From Methylobacterium aerolatum (GTDB lineage Bacteria > Pseudomonadota > Alphaproteobacteria > Rhizobiales > Beijerinckiaceae), in the NCBI RefSeq assembly GCF_022179085.1, contig NZ_BPQE01000031.1, forward strand, positions 90,740 to 154,739: 64,000 bases of DNA, given 5' to 3'. The notes below the pieces were generated by a model, which was not told the DNA's origin, made no database searches, and worked only from the letters and a program-made list of their open reading frames with translations. Numbering within the stretch: position 1 is the first letter of the stretch; every line of letters begins with the position of its first letter. Position numbers and translations under genes: made by a program. Positions 59,003-64,000 of this stretch are shown here, piece by piece.

Positions 59003-59229
59003 CACTCGTTGCTCCTCGAACCCGTCGCCGGCGGGACGGCTTGTCGACCGTGAACGCGGACGCAGTGAAGACGATTTCCCCGAAACGCTCAAGGCGCCCC
59101 TCCCGAGCCTGTCACGTTTTCGTGAGTGGATGAGGCGGAAGCTCGGCTCCCTGTCCGTGGACAGGACTCCAGTCTCATGACCTGATGGCGACGCGCGCGG
59201 TCGCGCGCTGTTCGGAGATCGACTGGACC

Positions 59230-59505
59230 ATGTTTCACAAATCCCTCGGGGCTGCCCTTCTGGCCCTATCCCTCGCCGCCGGGACGGCGGCCGTCGCCAA
59301 GGACGACGCACCGGCATCCTCCGCCGCCGCGGCGACCCCGGCAAAGCCCCTCTCCGCGGGGCAAAGTGCCGCCCGGGCGCGGCAGAAGACCTGCGGGGCC
59401 GAATGGAAGGCCCTGACGAAGGAGCAGAAGGCCGCCCAGGGGCCGAAGTGGCCGCAATACTGGAGCCAGTGCAACAAGCGCCTGAAGGGAAACGACAAGG
59501 CCTGA
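59230..59505 (+). CDS. Small exported protein, PsiF-like
   Basis: 91 residues from ATG at 59230; a TTG/GTG further upstream would add a non-conserved N-terminus. Signal peptide MFHKSLGAALLALSLAAGTAAVA, an Ala/Pro/Ser-rich spacer, and a C-terminal domain TCGAEWKALTKEQKAAQGPK with YWSQCNKRL, which has two cysteines as in PsiF-type phosphate-starvation proteins. The likeness is modest. Periplasmic. Confidence 0.72.
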   Translation: MFHKSLGAALLALSLAAGTAAVAKDDAPASSAAAATPAKPLSAGQSAARARQKTCGAEWKALTKEQKAAQGPKWPQYWSQCNKRLKGNDKA

Positions 59506-59642
59506 GCCGGTCCCTTCCCCCGCAATGAACTGCCGCCGCCGCCGTGCGTTCTGACTGAGCTTCCGCTCAGCTTGCGACGGAGAGAGGATGGACGCGCGGT
59601 GCCCTTCTAGCGCGCGGTGCCTCGCTGGTGCGCGGCGCCCCC

Positions 59643-61733
59643 ATGCAACGCGCTGCCTTGGTGGCGCGCATCGTTCCGGCCCGGCCGAGGCGCCCGGCCG
59701 TGGCTGACTCCGCCTCCCCGGCGGCGGCATCCTCACGCCTCGATCGCCTCGTGGACCGGATCGACGGCTGGGTGCCGAAGCCCCACGCCTGGGCCTTCGC
59801 CCTGCGTATCTGGCTGGCGATGGTCCTGGCCCTCGGCGTCAGCTTCTGGCTGCAGCTCGACAGCGCCTCCTCGGCGGCGACCTGCGTGGCGATCCTGGCC
59901 CAGCCGAAGCGTGGGCAGGCCCTGTCCAAGGCGTTCTACCGTCTCCTCGGCACGCTCGTCGGAGCCGCCGTCTCCATCGTGTTCGTCGCCCTGTTCGGGC
60001 AGGACCGCGTGCTGCTGCTCACGGCGTTCACGGTGTGGCTCGGCCTCTGCGTCTTCGTCGCCCAATATCTGCAGGACACCCGGGCCTACGGGGCGATGCT
60101 CTCGGGCTACACCGTGGCGATCATCGCGCTGGCCCAGATCGACATGCCGCAGGACGCCTTCACCGCCGCGACGGGGCGCGTGGCGGCCATCGTGGTCGGC
60201 ATCGTCGCGATCACCTTCATCAACGACGCGCTGGCCTCCCCGAGCACATGGCGCTCGCTCCTGCCCACCATGACCTCCGCCTGGGACGCCACGCGGGGCT
60301 ACGCCCTCGACACCCTCCGGGACGGCGACCTCGGCCCGACGCGCACCGCTGCCCTCATCCGGACCATCGCGCCGATGCGTGCCGACGCCAACGCCATCGC
60401 GGGCGAGCTCGACGACGGCCCTTTCCGCGCGGCGGGCGCCCGTTCGTGCATCGCCGCCCTCTACGCGATGGCCGCCGCGATCCGCACCGTGGCCGCCGCG
60501 GCGGCGCATCTGGAGGCCCCCTCCCCCGCCGTGACGGAGGCCCTGGCGACCTGCCGCCGGATCGCCGCCGCGCCCGACGACACCGCCCTCGACGCCGACG
60601 ACGAGCGCCTGCGCCGCCTGGTCGACGAGGCGATGCGCGACCCCTCCCGCCCCCTCGACGAGATCGTGGTGCTTCAGCGCGCCCTCGACTTCGCCTGCGC
60701 GGCCACCTTCGCCCATGACGGTTTGCGGGCGCTGGCGGACGGGCACGCCCCCCTGCGCGACACGACCCTGCCCACGCACCGGGACTTCCCCTTGGCCCTG
60801 CGCGGCGCCCTGCGGGTGGCCATCGGCTTCGCGGTCACCGCCGCCGCCTTCATCGCCCTGGGCCTGCCGCAGGCGTCCTTCGCCCTGGTCCAGGTGGCCG
60901 CGACGGCCGCCCTGTCATCGACCACGCCCGACCCGAAAAAGTTCTCCACCGGCGTGCTGATCGGAATGACCATCGCCGCGACCCTGGCGGGGATCGTGCG
61001 GTTCACGGCCCTCAACGGCGTGCAGGGCTTCCCGATGCTGGCCATCGCCCTTGCGCCCGTGATCTTCGCCGGGTGCCTCCTGTCGCTCAACCAGAAGACC
61101 TTCACGATCGGCTTCATCCTGATCGTGTTCTTCCCCGTGCTCCTCTCGCCCTCCAACCCTCAGAGCTACGATGCGGAGACCTTTCTGCTGAACGGCTTCC
61201 TCGTCATCGTGGCGGCGGTGATGCTCTGCCTCGTGGTGCGGATCGTGCTGCCGGTCTCGCCCGCGATGAAGCGGGTCTTCGCCCTCGATTCCGCCAGGCG
61301 CGCGCTGGCCTCGGCCCTCGTCGGCGAGGGCGGCGACGCCACCACGCGGACCAGCCTGAACGCCGACCGCCTGTTCCAATTCGCGGGCTACAGTTCCGGC
61401 AGCGGGGCGGTCCGGCGGGCGAATCTCACCCACGCCTTCGCCCTGGCGCGGCTTGAAGCCGCCGCCGCCCGGGCGCATGCGGAGCTCCGGATGCTGTGGC
61501 GCCTCGCGGCGATGCGGGAGGCGGTTCCGGCCGCCCGCGACGCCCTCGCCCGGGGCGACGACAAGGCCATGGAGGCGGCGGCCCGGGGGATCCTGGCGGC
61601 GGCAGCCGGGAGCGGGGAGACCCGCGGCACGCGCCTCCTGGCGGCCCGGGCGGTGAGCGACCTCGTCAGCACCGCCCGCACCATCGCCCACCATCGCCCC
61701 TTCCTGAGACGGCTGCAGGTCGCACCGTTCTGA
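59643..61733 (+). CDS. FUSC-family inner-membrane transporter (AaeB-like)
   Basis: 696 residues from ATG at 59643; GTG at 59628 is another start. Two sets of membrane helices (about residues 45-190 and 390-540, e.g. ALRIWLAMVLALGVSFWLQL and GALRVAIGFAVTAAAFIALG), each followed by a long cytoplasmic domain, as in the aromatic-acid exporter AaeB. It pumps aromatic or other organic acids with the fusion protein encoded downstream. First gene of a three-gene set; no LysR regulator is next to it, unlike E. coli aaeXAB. Confidence 0.9.
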   Translation: MQRAALVARIVPARPRRPAVADSASPAAASSRLDRLVDRIDGWVPKPHAWAFALRIWLAMVLALGVSFWLQLDSASSAATCVAILAQPKRGQALSKAFYRLLGTLVGAAVSIVFVALFGQDRVLLLTAFTVWLGLCVFVAQYLQDTRAYGAMLSGYTVAIIALAQIDMPQDAFTAATGRVAAIVVGIVAITFINDALASPSTWRSLLPTMTSAWDATRGYALDTLRDGDLGPTRTAALIRTIAPMRADANAIAGELDDGPFRAAGARSCIAALYAMAAAIRTVAAAAAHLEAPSPAVTEALATCRRIAAAPDDTALDADDERLRRLVDEAMRDPSRPLDEIVVLQRALDFACAATFAHDGLRALADGHAPLRDTTLPTHRDFPLALRGALRVAIGFAVTAAAFIALGLPQASFALVQVAATAALSSTTPDPKKFSTGVLIGMTIAATLAGIVRFTALNGVQGFPMLAIALAPVIFAGCLLSLNQKTFTIGFILIVFFPVLLSPSNPQSYDAETFLLNGFLVIVAAVMLCLVVRIVLPVSPAMKRVFALDSARRALASALVGEGGDATTRTSLNADRLFQFAGYSSGSGAVRRANLTHAFALARLEAAAARAHAELRMLWRLAAMREAVPAARDALARGDDKAMEAAARGILAAAAGSGETRGTRLLAARAVSDLVSTARTIAHHRPFLRRLQVAPF

Positions 61734-61803
61734 CCCGTCCCCGGCCGGGCCGGCTTCGCTTTCACCGCGGCGCCATCCCGACCGTCACGCCAACGAGAGG
61801 ACC

Positions 61804-62001
61804 ATGCACAAGGATCTGCACTTCGGCGGGGTGCTCGTGTCGAGCTTCGTCGGCTACGCCTTGATCGCCCTGGCGATCTTCATGGTGCTGCGCCTCGTGT
61901 TCGCACGGGTGCGGCTCAGCCGTTACGTCGCCAACGCGCCCCTGGCCGAGGCCGGGATCTACGTCTGTGTCCTCGCCCTGCTGATCGCCCTGACCCAATG
62001 A
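61804..62001 (+). CDS. DUF1656 small membrane protein (AaeX-like)
   Basis: 65 residues with two membrane helices: LVSSFVGYALIALAIFMVLR and AGIYVCVLALLIALTQ. DUF1656 proteins lie between the FUSC and HlyD genes of efflux operons of this type, and this one starts 70 nt after the transporter stop. The next gene overlaps it by 4 nt (ATGA). Function in the pump is not known. Confidence 0.9.
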   Translation: MHKDLHFGGVLVSSFVGYALIALAIFMVLRLVFARVRLSRYVANAPLAEAGIYVCVLALLIALTQ

Positions 62002-63080
62002 GCCAGACCACCGCCGACGAGGACGATCCCAAGAAGGCCGCCGTGACGGAGCCCGCCCCGCCGGCGGACCGCCCGCGCCGGGACGATCCGCCCCCGGTCC
62101 AGCCTGCCCGGACGACCATCACCCCGACGACGGCGCGGGGGCGGACCGCGAAGGTCGTTCGACTCGTGGCGACGGGGCTCATCCTCCTCGCCTCCTTCGC
62201 CGCGGCGGCCTTCGTCTGGCAGTTCTACGTCGAGGCCCCCTGGACCCGGGACGGCCGTGTGCGCGTGCAGGTCGCGACCATCGCGCCCCAGGTCTCCGGC
62301 CAGATCGTCGAGGTGAAGGTCACTGACAACCAGAACGTGAAAAAGGGCGACATCCTCTACGTGATCGATCCGGTCGACTTCGAGGTGGCCGTCGCCTCCG
62401 CCGATGCCGAGGTGAAGAACCGGCAGGCCGACCTCTCGGTGAAAAGCACCCAGGCGGCCCGGCGCGAGGCCCTGTCCACCGTCTCGACCTCGGTGGAGGA
62501 GAAGCAGATCTACGCGGGCAACGCCAAGATCGCCGAGGCCGCCTTGGATTCCGCGCAGGCGCAGCTGCGGCAGGCGAAGATCAACCTATCGCGCACCGAG
62601 GTCCGTTCGACGGTGAACGGGCGGGTCACCAACCTGCTGATGCGGGTGGGCGACTACGCCCGCAGCGGCACCTCGAACATCAGCGTGGTCGACACGGATT
62701 CCTACTGGATCGACGGCTACTTCGAGGAAACGAAGATGCAGAACATCCACGTGGGCGACAGTGCCGACGTTGCCCTGATGGGTTACGGCCCGCACCTGAA
62801 GGGACGGGTCTCCAGCATCACCCTCGGCATCTCGACGCCGAACGCCGCCCCCAGCACCCAGGGCCTGCCCGACGTGAACCCGGTCTATACCTGGGTCCGA
62901 CTGGCCCAGCGCGTGCCCGTGCGGATCCAGATCGAGCAGGTCCCGGAGAACGTGCCCCTGGTGGCGGGCATGACCGCCACCGTCGTGGTCGGCGACGGGC
63001 GGGCGCCGGCGCCCACATGGTTCATGAACATCCGTGATCGCATCGCCGGCGCCCCCGCGACGGAGGTGAGCCAGCGCTAG
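61998..63080 (+). CDS. HlyD/EmrA-family membrane fusion protein (AaeA-like)
   Basis: 360 residues. A Pro-rich cytoplasmic N-terminus of about 50 residues is followed by one membrane anchor (LVATGLILLASFAAAAFVWQ). Then come the biotinyl-lipoyl half-motif (RVRVQVATIAPQVSGQIVEV), a short coiled coil (AAWRREAL... and AALDSAQAQLRQAKINLSRT) and the barrel part (DTDSYWIDGYFEETKMQNIH, GDSADVALMG). It joins the FUSC pump to an outer-membrane channel. It overlaps the DUF1656 gene by 4 nt; its TAG stop is directly followed by family A copy 4. Confidence 0.92.
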   Translation: MSQTTADEDDPKKAAVTEPAPPADRPRRDDPPPVQPARTTITPTTARGRTAKVVRLVATGLILLASFAAAAFVWQFYVEAPWTRDGRVRVQVATIAPQVSGQIVEVKVTDNQNVKKGDILYVIDPVDFEVAVASADAEVKNRQADLSVKSTQAARREALSTVSTSVEEKQIYAGNAKIAEAALDSAQAQLRQAKINLSRTEVRSTVNGRVTNLLMRVGDYARSGTSNISVVDTDSYWIDGYFEETKMQNIHVGDSADVALMGYGPHLKGRVSSITLGISTPNAAPSTQGLPDVNPVYTWVRLAQRVPVRIQIEQVPENVPLVAGMTATVVVGDGRAPAPTWFMNIRDRIAGAPATEVSQR

Positions 63081-63182
63081 TGCATCGATTTCGTCGGAGG
63101 CGTCAGCCGGGACCGGAAAAATTGATGCAAATACAATTCGCCAGTGCAGACACCCGTGAACGAAGTGAGTGCGCGTCTGCAC
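63080..63182 (-). repeat. Family A palindromic repeat, copy 4 (inverted; abuts a stop codon)
   Basis: Read on the minus strand it begins GTGCAGACGCGCACTCACTT and ends GAAATCGATGCAC, the same order as copies 1-3. Its minus-strand end falls on the last base of the TAG stop of the fusion-protein gene (TAG-TGCATCGATT). Core GTTCACGGGTGTCTGCAC and GCATCAATTTTTCCGG are well kept. Confidence 0.87.
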
Positions 63183-64000
63183 TGGCGCTCCGACGGCTTC
63201 CGCGATCCACCCTTCCCCGACGCGCGACGTGTCCGGCCGGGCAACCCGTGCCTCGATCCAGGCGAGGGCGCATGGGCGATGGCGAGCCAAAGGATCGAGG
63301 GCTAATCAATTGCTGCGCCGGCGATCTTTATCCACTTGTGGACCATGCGCTAAGGCATTGATTCGTTGAAGCGATGCGCCTTTCCGCCGCCGCGCGCGCT
63401 AAAAAAACGGAGCTTGGCTAAACTTTCCGATTGACGACCCACGGAAGCGGGCGCAGTCTCCAATTGTGCTTCGCGAATGCAGGCACAGATCGCCCGCCCA
63501 GCCTCCGATAGTGCGGTCGATCGCTGAAGTCTACTTGATGAAGTCAAGGAGACAGGGATGACTCCACCCCAGCAGGTAGCCGCCTCGACGGAAACGGGTC
63601 ACGTTCGGCCCGGGACCTAGCGGCCTTACAACGAACAACGTGATGGCAGTGGCCCCAGGGGCATGGAAGCGGCCGACAACGGCACGACTTCGAACACGCA
63701 AGACGCCCCACCTCAGCCACCCCGTCACAGTTCGGCTTCATCGCGACATCGGCCCGCCCGCACGGTTTTCCGTGGCGGGATTTCGTCATGGCCCTCGCTT
63801 GGGACAGCTGAGTCAGGCTGCCGCCCTGCCGCTACCCTCACCGTCATTGCGACCGGAGCGAAGCAATCCAGGGCGGCGGAACTTCTCAAATCGTGGCGCT
63901 GCTGGATTGCTTCGCTGTGCTCGCAATGACGGCGAGGGTGTTCACGCGGTTCGTGAGAGCGAGTTCGGTCATCGCCAACTCACATCCGCCCCTCGTCACT
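63183..64000. other. Gene-free right end
   Basis: 818 bp in which I see no convincing gene. Open frames are short (63350-63547 and 63531-63789 minus, 63663-63929 plus), lack ribosome sites and match nothing I recognise; the last one overlaps family B copy 5. The stretch 63330-63480 is AT-richer (for example GCGCTAAAAAAACGGAGCTT), which may hold a promoter for something beyond the window. Confidence 0.4.
63843..63931. repeat. Family B inverted repeat, copy 5 (complete)
   Basis: GTCATTGCGACCGGAGCGAA at the left pairs with TTCGCTGTGCTCGCAATGAC at the right, with about 50 bp between; same layout as copy 1 at 24158. Confidence 0.85.

Noticed and set aside
63663-63929. 88-codon plus-strand frame at the right end
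   Set aside because: Runs through family B copy 5, lacks a start signal and known motifs.

Overview
The window is a very GC-rich alphaproteobacterial chromosome segment. The best guess is Methylobacterium or Methylorubrum. The main reason is a complete xoxF-xoxG-xoxJ lanthanide methanol-oxidation operon, together with typical Rhizobiales gene orders (rph-rdgB-hemW, hdaA-ppk-ppx, purM-purN). This assignment comes from recognising families, not from a database search.

Layout. 1-1728: the edge of an integrative element, with an almost complete tyrosine integrase next to the 3' end of a tRNA-Leu(CAG) gene; the element continues off the left edge. 1822-12895: leuC; a 2-hydroxyacid dehydrogenase coupled to a two-domain Inh-type protein; cytochrome b561; an FMN reductase; a methyltransferase/glycosyltransferase pair; topoisomerase IB; two signalling proteins with degraded receiver domains; and small envelope or unknown proteins. 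13182-18662: ruvB, a DUF4142 protein, ybgC, hemH and ung. 18878-25741: two crotonase-neighbourhood unknowns, cardiolipin synthase converging on and overlapping an endonuclease/phosphatase-fold protein, a lytic transglycosylase and an MHS-type transporter. 25945-29811: hrcA diverging from rph-rdgB-hemW. 29944-36614: an L,D-transpeptidase, a nitrate/nitrite-type transporter, and a plus-strand cassette of MFS transporter, class III CoA-transferase and an atypical crotonase. 36753-40156: xoxFGJ. 40828-49198: rnd, aspS, a GT2 glycosyltransferase, maeB, a hexapeptide acyltransferase and DUF3297. 49508-57493: ppx, ppk and hdaA diverging from purM-purN, then ndk. 57803-63080: a DUF2147 protein, a GST, a small secreted protein and an FUSC/DUF1656/HlyD efflux operon. 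63183-64000: no gene seen.

How the parts work together. XoxF (a lanthanide-type PQQ enzyme) passes electrons to cytochrome XoxG, and XoxJ is the periplasmic partner. A strong hairpin lies between xoxF and xoxG and may set their ratio. Ppk and Ppx build and degrade polyphosphate next to the replication regulator hdaA. Malic enzyme, purine synthesis, RNA maturation and heme genes are housekeeping.

The most unusual non-coding content is repeats. A palindromic element of about 100 bp occurs four times, and three copies start exactly at, or supply, a gene's stop codon. A second inverted-repeat family (core CATTGCGAGCGnAGCGAAGC) occurs in five full or partial copies.
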